Below the pieces are notes generated by a model. The model did not search any database, had not been told where the DNA came from, and saw only the letters and a program-made list of their open reading frames with translations. This document shows positions 26,425 through 35,242 of a stretch of DNA of 64,000 bases, in pieces. Every line of letters begins with the position of its first letter. Positions within the stretch are counted from its first letter, which is position 1. Source of the stretch: Bacteroidales bacterium (GTDB taxonomy: Bacteria; Bacteroidota; Bacteroidia; Bacteroidales; CAIWKO01); the NCBI GenBank assembly GCA_023228145.1, contig JALOBU010000003.1, forward strand, positions 62,001-126,000, read 5' to 3'. The translations under genes and the position numbers were made by a program.

Positions 26425-29400
26425 CTACTGCCTTTCGGGTTCCATTTGAACATACTTTGAAAGCAGGGTGGCATATTTTTTACTTTCTTCTTTCTGGCCG
26501 TATTTATCAGAATAGGCCATCAGTGCCTGTAATATTTGCAATGCTTGCTGCGTGTCCTGACCGTGAAATCCGAGTGTCAGGTCTCTGTTGCTGGCAAAAT
26601 ATGAAACATTTTTTGCAAAAGTTTTTTGGTCCACGCTTTCATAATATTCAAGATCCTGGTCATAAATAGTTCCTACTGTGCTGAATATCTCGTTGGCCTT
26701 TGCATTTTCTCCGCACATAAAATATAATTCGGCATATCCTATCATGTATAAATCAAAGGGTACTGCATAATCAGGCATCAGTTCAACACCTTTATTAAGA
26801 ATTTCCAACGCTTCTTTTTTCTTACCCTCGCTAATCAATGCCTGGGCGAGGCGGGCAAAATTATTGCGGAGGTAGAGCGACATTCCATAACTTTCTTTAT
26901 CAACATAAACATTTGGGTCGTTGAGGTTGCCGTAAGCAAATTTTTTTGTAAAACAATCGTAAGTTTCATTAGTCAGCACCCCGCCTCTTTTAGCGTCGCC
27001 TTTTACAGGCAGAAAACGGTACACACATCCTTCAAGGAAACAGTAGTCGTCAATGTCTATAAAATCTTTTACGCTTGAAGGGCTGGCAAAATATATCGGA
27101 CGTTCCCAATTATTGGTAGCTATGATATCCAGCAACATCAGGTCGTTTTTATACAAAGTGTTTTTTCTCATTTTCCATGTGATGGCTTTTACCACTTTAT
27201 CAGTCAGATATGAGGGGACTGTGCCATTGTTACATACTTTTAGAGAGTCTACCTTAAGTGAAAATAACTTAGTTGGCAGATAAGCGACATAACGTTTATC
27301 CTGAAGCCTGACTTTATTATCCTGTTTGTCGCTATTGATAAAGTTTATGATTTTTTTCAAGTCCCAGTAGTTGTTTGGGTCTTTCTCGAAATAAGGGACA
27401 AAATCGTTGGTTCCGGCAGTATATTTATCTGAAGGTATTGTAAAAGGAAGGGGGTCGGAATCATAAATTTTGTTGAATAACTGATGAATATACCAGTCGC
27501 CGGATGCAAGAGTAAAGTTAACCACACGGACATCCGTTCTGAAACCTTCGACTTCCTGAGCGTACCATAGAGGAAAAGTGTCGTTATCTCCATTGGTGAT
27601 TAAAATTGCATTGGGAGCACATGACGCAAGATAGTTTTTTGCATAGTCTCTGCAGGCGTATTTATCAGAACGGTCGTGGTCGTCCCAGTTTTGATTTGCC
27701 ATTATAACGGGAACAAGCAGAAGGCCTGTGAGTACAGATGCAAAAACTGCAATGAGTTTGGGTATCTTTAATTTAGATATAAAATGATATATAGCAATAA
27801 CGCCTAACCCTACCCAAATAGCGAAACTGTAAAATGATCCTGCGTAAGCATAATCACGTTCACGCGGCTGGTAAGGTGTAGGATTCAGGTAAAGAATGAT
27901 AGCCACACCCGTCATGATGAACAATAACAATACAACAAAGGCGTCTTTTTTATTTTTTCTGAAATGGTATATCAATCCTGCCAGCCCAAGCAGTAAAGGA
28001 AGAAAATAATATGTGTTTCTGCCTTTATTAGTCTGCATTTTATCGGTCAGTTTGTCTTGGGACCCTAAACGTGCTGCATCAAGGAAGTTAATGCCACTGA
28101 GCCAGTTACCGTTTGCAATATCCTTGTTTCCGGCTTCATCAATGCCAAAACCTTGTATGTCATTTTGCCTCCCGGCAAAATTCCACATAAAATAACGCCA
28201 ATACTGGTTTCCAAGCTGGTTTTTAAATAAAAACGCCAGATTTTCTCCAAAGGTAGGTTTGCTTTTACCCTTTGTACCTGTCCATGCCATATAGGCTCTT
28301 ATATGCTTGTCCTGGTCGCTCCACATGCGCGGAAATAATCCGCAACCGGCAGGATCATATTTATAAGATAGTTTACGATTTGTACGAATGTATTTATCTT
28401 CACCCTTGATATAATTGTAATTACCTTCTTTAGTATCTACAACTTTTGTGTTAAAATACTGCCCGTAAAGCACTGGCCAGTCGCCATATTGGTCGCGGTT
28501 GAGATAGGTGAGAAGTGTCAGCGCATCTTCCGGGGCATTTTCATTAATTGGCGTATTGGCATTAGCCCTGATTACAAGTACAAGAAAAGAAGAATATCCT
28601 ATCAAAATAAATGCAAAAGACAAAATGATAGTATTCATAATCGTATGGGCGCGTTTTTTGGTAATAATCAAACCCAATACTATTAGGCCTACAATAATTA
28701 CAAAATAAATTATTGTTCCCGAGTTAAAGGGCATGCCTGCCGTGTTTACAAAAAATAGCTCGAAATATCCTGCCATCTTAACCGTCCAGGGAATAATCCC
28801 GGATTGTATAAACCCTAAAATGATAACCGAAAGAATCAATGTTACTATGAAGTTTTTTCTTGATTGTTTAACTTTTCTGAAATAGTAAATCAAAGTCATG
28901 GCAGGAATACACAACAGGTTTAACAGGTGAACCCCGATAGAAAGCCCTATCATAAAAGCAATAAAAACGATCCATCGGTTGGCGTATTTTTCATCTGCCA
29001 CCACCTCCCATTTCAGAATAGCCCAGAAAACAATAGCCGTAAAAAAGGCTGATGTTGCATAAACTTCCCCTTCCACAGCCGAAAACCAGAAAGAATCGGA
29101 AAATGTACATGTTAATGCGCCGACAAGGCCGGCACCCAGAATAATGTATATTTGAGGAACCGTTAGGTCATAACTGTTGCTTTTTACGTATAATTTTTTT
29201 GCCAGCGCCGTGATGGTCCAGAAAAGAAAAAGAATGGCAAAGCCGCTTAATATGGCAGACATGCTGTTAACCATCATAGCAACTTTGGAAACATCATCCC
29301 CTGCGAACAAGGTGAAAAAGCGGCCAATAAGCTGAAAGAATGGCGCTCCGGGAGGGTGCCCTACCTCAAGCTTGTAGGCGGTGGAAATATATTCCCCGCA

Positions 29401-29514
29401 ATCCCACCAGCTTACTGTGGGTTCTTTCGTTAAAAGGTAAACCGCGGAGGCGAAGATAAAAACTATCCATCCCAACACGTTATTCATTACTTTAAAATTC
29501 TTTAGAAAATTCAT
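26425..29514 (-). CDS. DUF2723 (GT117-like) polytopic glycosyltransferase-like protein
   Basis: 1029 residues. The N-terminal half has about 12 membrane spans in the GT-C manner. The conserved loop WWDCGEYISTAYKLEVGHPPGAPFF (about 36-60) carries the acidic residues expected of a polyprenyl-phosphate-sugar-dependent transferase. PYQPRERDYAYAGSFYSFAIWVG and NGDNDTFPLWYAQE (mid-protein) are DUF2723 hallmarks. The C-terminal third is soluble with TPR-like helices (for example AQALISEGKKKEALEILNKGVELMPD). Known relatives are protein-glycosylation candidates in Bacteroidota; the acceptor is unknown. A -7-like TATTTTCG lies about 26 bases upstream. Stands alone but is followed by the MORN gene. Confidence 0.9.
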   Translation of the reverse strand: MNFLKNFKVMNNVLGWIVFIFASAVYLLTKEPTVSWWDCGEYISTAYKLEVGHPPGAPFFQLIGRFFTLFAGDDVSKVAMMVNSMSAILSGFAILFLFWTITALAKKLYVKSNSYDLTVPQIYIILGAGLVGALTCTFSDSFWFSAVEGEVYATSAFFTAIVFWAILKWEVVADEKYANRWIVFIAFMIGLSIGVHLLNLLCIPAMTLIYYFRKVKQSRKNFIVTLILSVIILGFIQSGIIPWTVKMAGYFELFFVNTAGMPFNSGTIIYFVIIVGLIVLGLIITKKRAHTIMNTIILSFAFILIGYSSFLVLVIRANANTPINENAPEDALTLLTYLNRDQYGDWPVLYGQYFNTKVVDTKEGNYNYIKGEDKYIRTNRKLSYKYDPAGCGLFPRMWSDQDKHIRAYMAWTGTKGKSKPTFGENLAFLFKNQLGNQYWRYFMWNFAGRQNDIQGFGIDEAGNKDIANGNWLSGINFLDAARLGSQDKLTDKMQTNKGRNTYYFLPLLLGLAGLIYHFRKNKKDAFVVLLLFIMTGVAIILYLNPTPYQPRERDYAYAGSFYSFAIWVGLGVIAIYHFISKLKIPKLIAVFASVLTGLLLVPVIMANQNWDDHDRSDKYACRDYAKNYLASCAPNAILITNGDNDTFPLWYAQEVEGFRTDVRVVNFTLASGDWYIHQLFNKIYDSDPLPFTIPSDKYTAGTNDFVPYFEKDPNNYWDLKKIINFINSDKQDNKVRLQDKRYVAYLPTKLFSLKVDSLKVCNNGTVPSYLTDKVVKAITWKMRKNTLYKNDLMLLDIIATNNWERPIYFASPSSVKDFIDIDDYCFLEGCVYRFLPVKGDAKRGGVLTNETYDCFTKKFAYGNLNDPNVYVDKESYGMSLYLRNNFARLAQALISEGKKKEALEILNKGVELMPDYAVPFDLYMIGYAELYFMCGENAKANEIFSTVGTIYDQDLEYYESVDQKTFAKNVSYFASNRDLTLGFHGQDTQQALQILQALMAYSDKYGQKEESKKYATLLSKYVQMEPERQ

Positions 29515-29539
29515 AATTCCCTTTTTGTAATTAAGGTTA

Positions 29540-29547
29540 CGAAAATA
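29540..29547 (-). promoter_or_regulatory. -7-like box TATTTTCG of the DUF2723 gene
   Basis: Minus-strand TATTTTCG differs from TAnnTTTG at one position and lies 25 bases before the ATG. No clear -33 element. Confidence 0.35.
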
Positions 29548-29617
29548 CTAAAATGATGTTAATTTATCCGTCATTTTAAGAAAAAAATTAATTTTACTGT
29601 CTTTTAATTACGAAATC

Positions 29618-30400
29618 ATGCTTTGTTTTTTTCGTTTTATAGAATACCTGAAATATAGACTTCATGCAAAGTCTGAATTTAAAATTCATGCCCCTTTTTG
29701 TTATGAATTTTATACAAAAGCGATAAAAACTCATAAAAAAGCGAAAAAACATCTTTCTGAAATTGAAAAAAGAAAAAAAATTTTACTTCATTCAAACGAA
29801 AAGATTACAGTTCAAGACTTGGGAACAGGGTTGGCTAAGAAGCCATCAACACGAAAAATTTCCAGGATAATTACAGGCAGTTCAAGTTCAAAAAAAGAAA
29901 TGCGGACGTTTTTTTCTATGGTTCAGTTTTTAAAACCCTTGAACATAGTTGAATTAGGGACATCATTAGGCTTTACAACCATGGCGATGTCAAAGGCACA
30001 AAGTAATATTGAGATTATTACTATTGAAGGCTGCTCTGAAACAGCAGCATGGGCTCAAAAAAATTTCGATAACTCAGGCTTCCCAATTAAAATTATTAAA
30101 GGTGATATAGAAAAAGCGCTCCCTTTTGTCCTTGAGGGTTTGAAAACAATAGGCATGGTTTATTTTGATGCAAATCATACCCGGGAGGCTACTTTAAATT
30201 ATTTTAATATTTGCCTGCCATACATCAATCAACAAAGCGTTTTTATTTTTGACGACATATATTGGTCGCCTGATATGAAAGCTGTCTGGAATGAAATATA
30301 TATGCATCATGAAGTGAGTCTCAGCATTGATTTGTTTCATTTTGGATTAGTGTTTTTTAATAAAAAAATAGCAAAGCAACATTTTGTTTTGAAGTATTGA
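29618..30400 (+). CDS. class I SAM-dependent methyltransferase
   Basis: 260 residues. The Rossmann SAM-binding motif I is NIVELGTSLGFTTMAMSKA (about 108-126), followed by the acidic ITIEGCSETAAWAQKNF loop. MVYFDANHTREATLNYF and VFIFDDIYWSPDMKAVW resemble motifs of O-methyltransferase family 3 and of the Bacteroidota methyltransferases sometimes found beside LolD-type genes. The N-terminal 80 residues are basic and helical. The substrate is unknown. It lies divergent from the DUF2723 gene and 27 bp before the ABC ATPase gene, which has its own -7 box. Confidence 0.82.
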   Translation: MLCFFRFIEYLKYRLHAKSEFKIHAPFCYEFYTKAIKTHKKAKKHLSEIEKRKKILLHSNEKITVQDLGTGLAKKPSTRKISRIITGSSSSKKEMRTFFSMVQFLKPLNIVELGTSLGFTTMAMSKAQSNIEIITIEGCSETAAWAQKNFDNSGFPIKIIKGDIEKALPFVLEGLKTIGMVYFDANHTREATLNYFNICLPYINQQSVFIFDDIYWSPDMKAVWNEIYMHHEVSLSIDLFHFGLVFFNKKIAKQHFVLKY

Positions 30401-30402
30401 CG

Positions 30403-30410
30403 TACCTTTG
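30403..30410 (+). promoter_or_regulatory. -7 box TACCTTTG before the ABC ATPase
   Basis: Exact TAnnTTTG match, 17 bases before the ATG. The same octamer precedes pfkA. An upstream TTTTG is only 16 bases away, shorter than the usual spacing. Confidence 0.4.
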
Positions 30411-30427
30411 TTAAAACTAATTTTGTT

Positions 30428-31165
30428 ATGTCTCAGCAGGTAATTAAGTTGGCAGGTATTGCAAAGCACTACAAGGTCGGGGCGCATATTGTTAAAGCCT
30501 TACAGGACATCTCTCTTGAAATCCAAAAAAACGAATATGTTGCACTTATGGGGCCTTCGGGTTCCGGAAAATCAACATTGATGAATCTTCTCGGATGTCT
30601 TGATACTGCAACCAAAGGAGAATATATTCTGAACAACAGGGATGTCAGCAAGCTTGATGATAACGAATTGGCAGAGATACGTAATAAGGAAATAGGCTTT
30701 GTTTTTCAGACATTCAATCTTTTGCCGCGCTCTACAGCACTTGACAATGTTACTTTACCGCTCATTTACGCCGGTTATGGAAAGGCCCGGAGGTTGGAAC
30801 GTGCCAAAGAAGTGTTGGAGCAAGTTCAGCTTGCTGACCGTGTTACACATAAGCCGAATGAACTTTCCGGAGGGCAACGACAGCGTGTAGCTATCGCCAG
30901 AGCATTGGTCAATCACCCGTCAATTATCCTGGCTGACGAACCAACCGGCAACCTTGACTCCAAAACTTCTATAGAGATAATGGGATTGTTTGAGGAAATT
31001 CATGAAAAAGGAAATACAATTATTTTAGTTACTCACGAAGAAGATATTGCACGTCACGCCCATCGTATCATTCGCCTTAAAGATGGTTTAGTGGACGAAG
31101 ATATGCTGAATGAAAATGTCCGTAAAATGGCTTACTATAAAGATACTTTTCATGCAACAAATTAA
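30428..31165 (+). CDS. LolD/MacB-type ABC transporter ATP-binding protein
   Basis: 245 residues with every ATPase motif: Walker A GPSGSGKSTLMN (about 39-50), Q-loop FVFQTFNLLPRSTALDNV, signature LSGGQRQRVAIARA, Walker B IILADEPTGNLD, and the H-loop VTHEEDIA. These, and the LMNLLGCLDTATKGEY segment, place it in the LolD/MacB/FtsE group. No permease gene is adjacent, so the partner must lie elsewhere. FtsE is possible because ftsX is 4 kb away on the other strand, but the LLPRSTALDNV segment and the longer C-terminus fit LolD/MacB better. Its stop is directly followed by the ATG of the cobalamin adenosyltransferase. Confidence 0.9.
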   Translation: MSQQVIKLAGIAKHYKVGAHIVKALQDISLEIQKNEYVALMGPSGSGKSTLMNLLGCLDTATKGEYILNNRDVSKLDDNELAEIRNKEIGFVFQTFNLLPRSTALDNVTLPLIYAGYGKARRLERAKEVLEQVQLADRVTHKPNELSGGQRQRVAIARALVNHPSIILADEPTGNLDSKTSIEIMGLFEEIHEKGNTIILVTHEEDIARHAHRIIRLKDGLVDEDMLNENVRKMAYYKDTFHATN

Positions 31166-31723
31166 ATGGCTGAAAAAATAAAAAAAATATATACCAAAAC
31201 CGGTGATGAAGGAAACACATCGCTTCTGGGAGGTACAATTATAAAAAAATCCGATTTAAGAGTTGAAGCATACGGCGCCCTTGATGAACTGAATTCATAT
31301 ATAGGACTTGTGAGGGATTTTGCCATAGAACAGGAGATGAAGGAAATCCTGTTAAAAATTCAGGAACATGTTTTTATAGCAGAATCTATGATAGCAGCGG
31401 ATACGCCATCGGTGATGAACACATTGCCAAAGTTAAACAAAATGAATATTAGCATGATCGAACAAGAAATAGATAAAATGGCGCAAACTCTTGTTCCGCA
31501 ACATAATTTTATACTTCCGGGCGGTCACCCGCTGGTGTCATACTGTCATATTGTAAGGACTGTTTGCCGAAGAGCAGAGAGATGTATTGTAAGGATTGAA
31601 AATACAAACGAATATTATTCAATAATTATAAAATACATAAACCGCCTTTCCGATTATTTTTTTATTCTGGCCCGTTATATAACCAAAGAGTTGGGTATTG
31701 AAGAAAATTACTGGAAGCCATAA
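31166..31723 (+). CDS. PduO-type ATP:cob(I)alamin adenosyltransferase
   Basis: 185 residues. The enzyme transfers the 5'-deoxyadenosyl group of ATP to cob(I)alamin to make adenosylcobalamin. The ATP-binding N-terminus IYTKTGDEGNTSLLGG (about 8-23) and the motifs YGALDELNSYIG, CHIVRTVCRRAERCIV and NRLSDYFFILARYI are intact. ATG follows the previous stop with no gap, so it is translated from the same mRNA as the ABC ATPase. It supplies the cofactor needed by the B12-dependent ribonucleotide reductase at 44-47 kb. Confidence 0.94.
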   Translation: MAEKIKKIYTKTGDEGNTSLLGGTIIKKSDLRVEAYGALDELNSYIGLVRDFAIEQEMKEILLKIQEHVFIAESMIAADTPSVMNTLPKLNKMNISMIEQEIDKMAQTLVPQHNFILPGGHPLVSYCHIVRTVCRRAERCIVRIENTNEYYSIIIKYINRLSDYFFILARYITKELGIEENYWKP

Positions 31724-31893
31724 AATATCATTTACAGCATTTAAATAAATTTGTTAAAAAATTAAAAAATTTTTATTCACTCAATAAGCAGGAGTATTTT
31801 ATCGTTATCCTGATATAACAGGACTTTCAGAGGTAAAACGATGATAAATAAAAGTGGTTTAAATGTGAAATATAAAAGAATATTGTTTTTTGC

Positions 31894-31925
31894 TTGACTT
31901 TTTGTAATTAATAATTATATTTTTG
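31894..31925 (+). promoter_or_regulatory. promoter of the DUF2795 gene
   Basis: CTTGAC (TTG 31894-31896), 21 bases, TATTTTTG (31918-31925), with the ATG 23 bases later. One of the clearest Bacteroidota-type promoters in the window; its CTTGACTTTTTGT is nearly identical to the queA -33 region. Confidence 0.6.
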
Positions 31926-31948
31926 CAAAAAATTTTAAAAAGGGAAGT

Positions 31949-32170
31949 ATGTATTGGACATTAGAACTTGCCTCAAAACTTGAAGACGCTCCCTGGCCGG
32001 CCACCAAAGATGAGCTGATAGATTATGCACAGCGCACCGGATTACCTATGGAGGTCATCGAAAACCTGAAAGAGATAGAGGACGAAGGCGAGATTTACGA
32101 AAGTATTGAGGATATCTGGCCCGATTATCCTACCAAAGAAGATTTCTTCTTTCATGAAGATGAATACTAA
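31949..32170 (+). CDS. DUF2795 family small acidic protein
   Basis: 73 residues, single domain. It begins YWTLELASKLEDAPWPATKDELIDYAQRTG, then PMEVIENLKEIEDEGEIYESIEDIWPDYPTKEDFFFHEDEY, typical of DUF2795 proteins of Bacteroidota. Strongly acidic, cytosolic, no catalytic motif; function unknown. It is a single-gene transcription unit with a clear promoter and a clear terminator. AAAGGGAAG just upstream may act as a ribosome binding site. Confidence 0.88.
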   Translation: MYWTLELASKLEDAPWPATKDELIDYAQRTGLPMEVIENLKEIEDEGEIYESIEDIWPDYPTKEDFFFHEDEY

Positions 32171-32191
32171 AATTATGTATAACATATACAG

Positions 32192-32216
32192 AAACTCCCG
32201 AAAGGGAGTTTTTTTT
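32192..32216 (+). terminator. rho-independent terminator of the DUF2795 gene
   Basis: Stem AAACTCCC / GGGAGTTT with a 4-base GAAA loop, followed by T6. It lies 21 bp past the stop codon. Confidence 0.88.
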
Positions 32217-32249
32217 ATGCCAGAATAAACATTTTAATTTGAATAAAAT

Positions 32250-32286
32250 CACGAAGAACGCAAAGTTTTACACAAAGACCGCCAAG
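32250..32286. repeat. two degenerate CACGAAGAACGCAAAG-type units
   Basis: Units at 32250-32265 and 32271-32286 match at 13 of 16 positions. They lie in the 178-bp gap between the DUF2795 gene and truB, which otherwise shows nothing but the terminator. Confidence 0.4.
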
Positions 32287-32348
32287 AGTTTCCATATTAT
32301 TCTTAAAACTTACACATGCTCTTGAAGCGTGAAATCGCCTGAACAAAA

Positions 32349-33044
32349 CTATTTATTTGCCTGCTGGGCAATCAAAAACTCAAACTGTTCAGGGGTGATG
32401 GCATCTTCAATTTTGTAAGTCCCTATTGCATCACGGCGCAAAGCGTTCAGGTATGCCCCGCAACCCAATGCATTGCCTAGGTCACGTGCTAAAGCCCGAA
32501 TATAAGTTCCTTTGCTGCAAACAATCATAAAATCAACTTCAGGCAGGCGGATAGCAGTGATATTAATATTTATAATGTTTATTTCCCTCGGTTCAATTTT
32601 GCATTCCTGTTGGTTACGGGCAAAATCATAAGCCCGCCTTCCGCCAATTTTTACTGCCGAAAACAAAGGAGGCACCTGTTGTTGTAAGCCCGTGAATTTT
32701 TTACAGGCCCCGATAATTTCTTTTTCTGTAAGATGGGAAATTTCAAAAGTTTTATCAACAGCTGTTTCCATATCATAAGATGGAGTGGTGGCGCCAAGAT
32801 AAAAAGTTCCTGAATATGTTTTGTCCATTCCCTGAAATTCTTCTATTCTTTTTGTATATTTCCCGGTGCATACAATCAGAAGGCCGGTGGCCAAAGGGTC
32901 AAGGGTGCCTGCATGGCCGACCTTGATTTTTTTTATTCCCAGTTGTTGTTTCAGCACTTGCCTTATCTTTCCTACAACATCAAAAGAAGTCCACTTATAT
33001 GGCTTATTGATAAGAAGAATTTCCCCGGCCTGAAAGTCAAACAT
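32349..33044 (-). CDS. truB: tRNA pseudouridine(55) synthase
   Basis: 231 residues. TruB makes pseudouridine 55 in the T-loop of tRNAs. The catalytic Asp lies in VGHAGTLDPLATGLLIVCTG (about 43-62), followed by KTYSGTFYLGATTPSYD. Further family segments are QQVPPLFSAVKIGGRRAYDFAR and CSKGTYIRALARDLG. It lacks a long PUA extension, as is usual for this phylum. Last gene of the ftsX-DUF3098-uppP-truB unit, 2 bp after uppP. Confidence 0.95.
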   Translation of the reverse strand: MFDFQAGEILLINKPYKWTSFDVVGKIRQVLKQQLGIKKIKVGHAGTLDPLATGLLIVCTGKYTKRIEEFQGMDKTYSGTFYLGATTPSYDMETAVDKTFEISHLTEKEIIGACKKFTGLQQQVPPLFSAVKIGGRRAYDFARNQQECKIEPREINIININITAIRLPEVDFMIVCSKGTYIRALARDLGNALGCGAYLNALRRDAIGTYKIEDAITPEQFEFLIAQQANK

Positions 33045-33046
33045 GC

Positions 33047-33850
33047 TTAAATGATTTTCAGGTCAACGCCCGACAACAACAATATGATGATTATAGAGCC
33101 GATTATGATACGGTAATAGCCAAATACCCTGAACCCGAATTTTGTCAGAAAAGCAATGAATGCTTTTATTGCTATCAATGCCACAACAAACGCCACCAGG
33201 TTTCCCAACAGAAGCAGGTTTATATGGTGTGTGTTCAGATGGTTATCGTTTAAGAAAAACAGAGTTTCATAATCCGAAAAAAGTTTATAGCATGTGGCGG
33301 CAAGCATGGTGGGCACGGCAAGAAAAAAACTGAACTCTGCAGCTTGCTTGCGGCTAAGGCACTGTGTCATTCCTCCGATGATGCTGGCAGCCGAGCGGCT
33401 TACTCCCGGTATAACGGAAATTACCTGAAACAGGCCGATAATAAATGCATTTTTAAATGACATTTTTTTGTCGTTTTTTTCATTGTTTTTAAACCAGTTG
33501 TCAACGAAAATAAGTATGATACCCCCAGCAAACAGCGCCATGGCAACAATCAGCACGCTTTCGAGCATCTGATCAATAAAAGCTTCAAGCAAAAAAGCGA
33601 TGATAAGCGGAATGCAGGCAATACCCAGTTTTAAATAAAAATCAAATGACTGAAAAAAACGTTTGAAATACATCACAACAACGGCAAGAATAGCACCAAG
33701 TTGAATGTTTACGGTAAATGCTTTGGAAAATTCGTTCGGCTCTATGCCCAGCAAAGCCTCTGTGATAATCATATGTCCTGTTGAAGAAACTGGGAGAAAT
33801 TCAGTAAGCCCCTCAACAATGGCAATAATAATTGCCTCCAGATAGGTCAT
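33047..33850 (-). CDS. uppP: undecaprenyl-diphosphatase (BacA/UppP)
   Basis: 267-residue integral membrane enzyme that dephosphorylates undecaprenyl pyrophosphate, recycling the carrier for peptidoglycan and glycans. The signature motifs are intact: EGLTEFLPVSSTGHMII (about 14-30) and PGVSRSAASIIGGM (about 147-160), with eight or so membrane spans. The N-terminus overlaps the end of the DUF3098 gene by 4 bp (ATGA), indicating translational coupling. Loss of this activity commonly raises bacitracin sensitivity in other bacteria. Confidence 0.95.
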   Translation of the reverse strand: MTYLEAIIIAIVEGLTEFLPVSSTGHMIITEALLGIEPNEFSKAFTVNIQLGAILAVVVMYFKRFFQSFDFYLKLGIACIPLIIAFLLEAFIDQMLESVLIVAMALFAGGIILIFVDNWFKNNEKNDKKMSFKNAFIIGLFQVISVIPGVSRSAASIIGGMTQCLSRKQAAEFSFFLAVPTMLAATCYKLFSDYETLFFLNDNHLNTHHINLLLLGNLVAFVVALIAIKAFIAFLTKFGFRVFGYYRIIIGSIIIILLLSGVDLKII

Positions 33851-34212
33851 TCAGCAGTTTTTTGTTTTGGCTTCAGCATGATAGCAACCACTTCAGCGAC
33901 GAAACCAAGCAGAATCAGAATAGGTGCAACCGTCAGGCGCTGGGTGTTGAACATATCGTAATTGAATACATTGGGGTCGTCGGAGCCTCCACCCGCCATC
34001 AGTATAAATCCAAGAGCGATGAGTAAAATGCCCGCAAGCATGATGATGTAGTTTCTTTTGTCGAACAACAAGCCTGCAGTTTGTTTGTCAGGTAGCTTCG
34101 ATTTGGTTGTGGCTTTGGCAGCTTCGGCTTTGGGGGCGGCAACAACATCCGCTTTTTTGGTATCCACAGCAAGCGGCTTTTTTACGATATTGGGTTTGCG
34201 CTTTTGTGCCAT
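33847..34212 (-). CDS. DUF3098 family membrane protein
   Basis: 121 residues. A basic, Ala/Lys-rich N-terminal 45 residues precede FDKRNYIIMLAGILLIALGFILMAGGGSDDPNVFNYDMFNTQRL. That segment contains the first of two membrane spans and is the DUF3098 hallmark; the second span is RLTVAPILILLGFVAEVVAIML. Function unknown, but its place between ftsX and uppP is conserved in Bacteroidota, suggesting a role in envelope growth or division. The start codon follows ftsX by 76 bp; the stop overlaps the uppP start. Confidence 0.9.
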   Translation of the reverse strand: MAQKRKPNIVKKPLAVDTKKADVVAAPKAEAAKATTKSKLPDKQTAGLLFDKRNYIIMLAGILLIALGFILMAGGGSDDPNVFNYDMFNTQRLTVAPILILLGFVAEVVAIMLKPKQKTAE

Positions 34213-34288
34213 TTATTTTGGTTTTAATGTGTTTTTATGTTTTGCAGATTCTTTAATTTCTAAAGAAATAATGTTAAGTTTTCTAATT

Positions 34289-35167
34289 TCAAAAGTACAA
34301 ATAATCTGTTTTGATTTTCAAATATTTTCTTACAGAGATAAATGTTGAAATCCACGATATTGTAAGCCCGACGAGTACAACAAATGCAAACAGTAAAAGA
34401 AAAAGGTCAATGCTTTGGAGGCTGATAATTTCAGGGATTTCTTTGCGGGAAACATATATCACTCCCGTAAGCATAAATATTGCCAGCAGAGAGGAAATCA
34501 TTCCGTGAATGAGGCTGGTGTTCAGAAAAGGCCTGCGGATAAAGCCTTCAGTGGCTCCCACCAGCTGCATGCTTTTGATGAGGAAGCGTTTTGAATATAC
34601 TGCCAGCCTTATGGTATTGTTGATAAGCGTGATGGCGATTACAAGCAGAAGTATGCTAAATACAAGCAACACCGCCGAAATTTTACTGATGTTGCTGTTG
34701 ATTTGCTGCACAAGCGATTTCTGATAAACTATTTCTTTAACATTGGGATTTTTCTTAAGTTGTTGTTCAATTTCTTCAAAATACACAGGGTAAGCGTATT
34801 GTGCTTTCAGGTGGACTTCAATAGAAGTATGCAAAGGATTATAACCGATAAATTTTACAAAGTCTTCACCCAGCTCTTCCTGAAAGGTTTCGGCAGCTTT
34901 TTCCTCACTGATATATTCTGTAGAGCGCACATACTCGTTGGCGTCAAGTTCTTTCTGCAAATGAATTATCTCGGCTTCTTTCACATTTTTGTTCATGTAA
35001 ACGGAAAAGCCAATGTTTTCTTTAACATAGTCGGATAATTTTTTTGTGTGCAGCAGCAGCAACCCTATCAGGCCGATGGCAAACAACACCAGCGAAATGC
35101 TGACAATGGTAGTGATGCGTGAACCAAACAGGCGGCGTTTTGTAAAACGTTCTTCTTTTTTTGGCAT
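34289..35167 (-). CDS. ftsX: cell-division ABC permease FtsX
   Basis: 292 residues with the FtsX topology: one N-terminal span (about 17-40), a periplasmic domain (about 45-165), then three spans (about 170-190, 220-240, 260-285). The segment GATEGFIRRPFLNTSLIHGMISSLLA is a family signature. FtsX pairs with the FtsE ATPase and activates peptidoglycan hydrolases at the septum. First gene of the unit with DUF3098, uppP and truB. An FtsE gene is not adjacent, which is common in this phylum. A -7-like TAATTTAGC lies upstream. Confidence 0.93.
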   Translation of the reverse strand: MPKKEERFTKRRLFGSRITTIVSISLVLFAIGLIGLLLLHTKKLSDYVKENIGFSVYMNKNVKEAEIIHLQKELDANEYVRSTEYISEEKAAETFQEELGEDFVKFIGYNPLHTSIEVHLKAQYAYPVYFEEIEQQLKKNPNVKEIVYQKSLVQQINSNISKISAVLLVFSILLLVIAITLINNTIRLAVYSKRFLIKSMQLVGATEGFIRRPFLNTSLIHGMISSLLAIFMLTGVIYVSRKEIPEIISLQSIDLFLLLFAFVVLVGLTISWISTFISVRKYLKIKTDYLYF

Positions 35168-35242
35168 ATTGGCTTAAACAGGTTGCTAAATTAATAAAAT
35201 TAATGATAATGGGAAAAATTGAAGAAGTCAATACTGAAATAA

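Noticed and set aside
30428..31165. FtsE as the identity of the ABC ATPase
   Set aside because: The segment after the Q-loop and the C-terminal extension fit LolD/MacB better, and it is not next to ftsX; not excluded outright.
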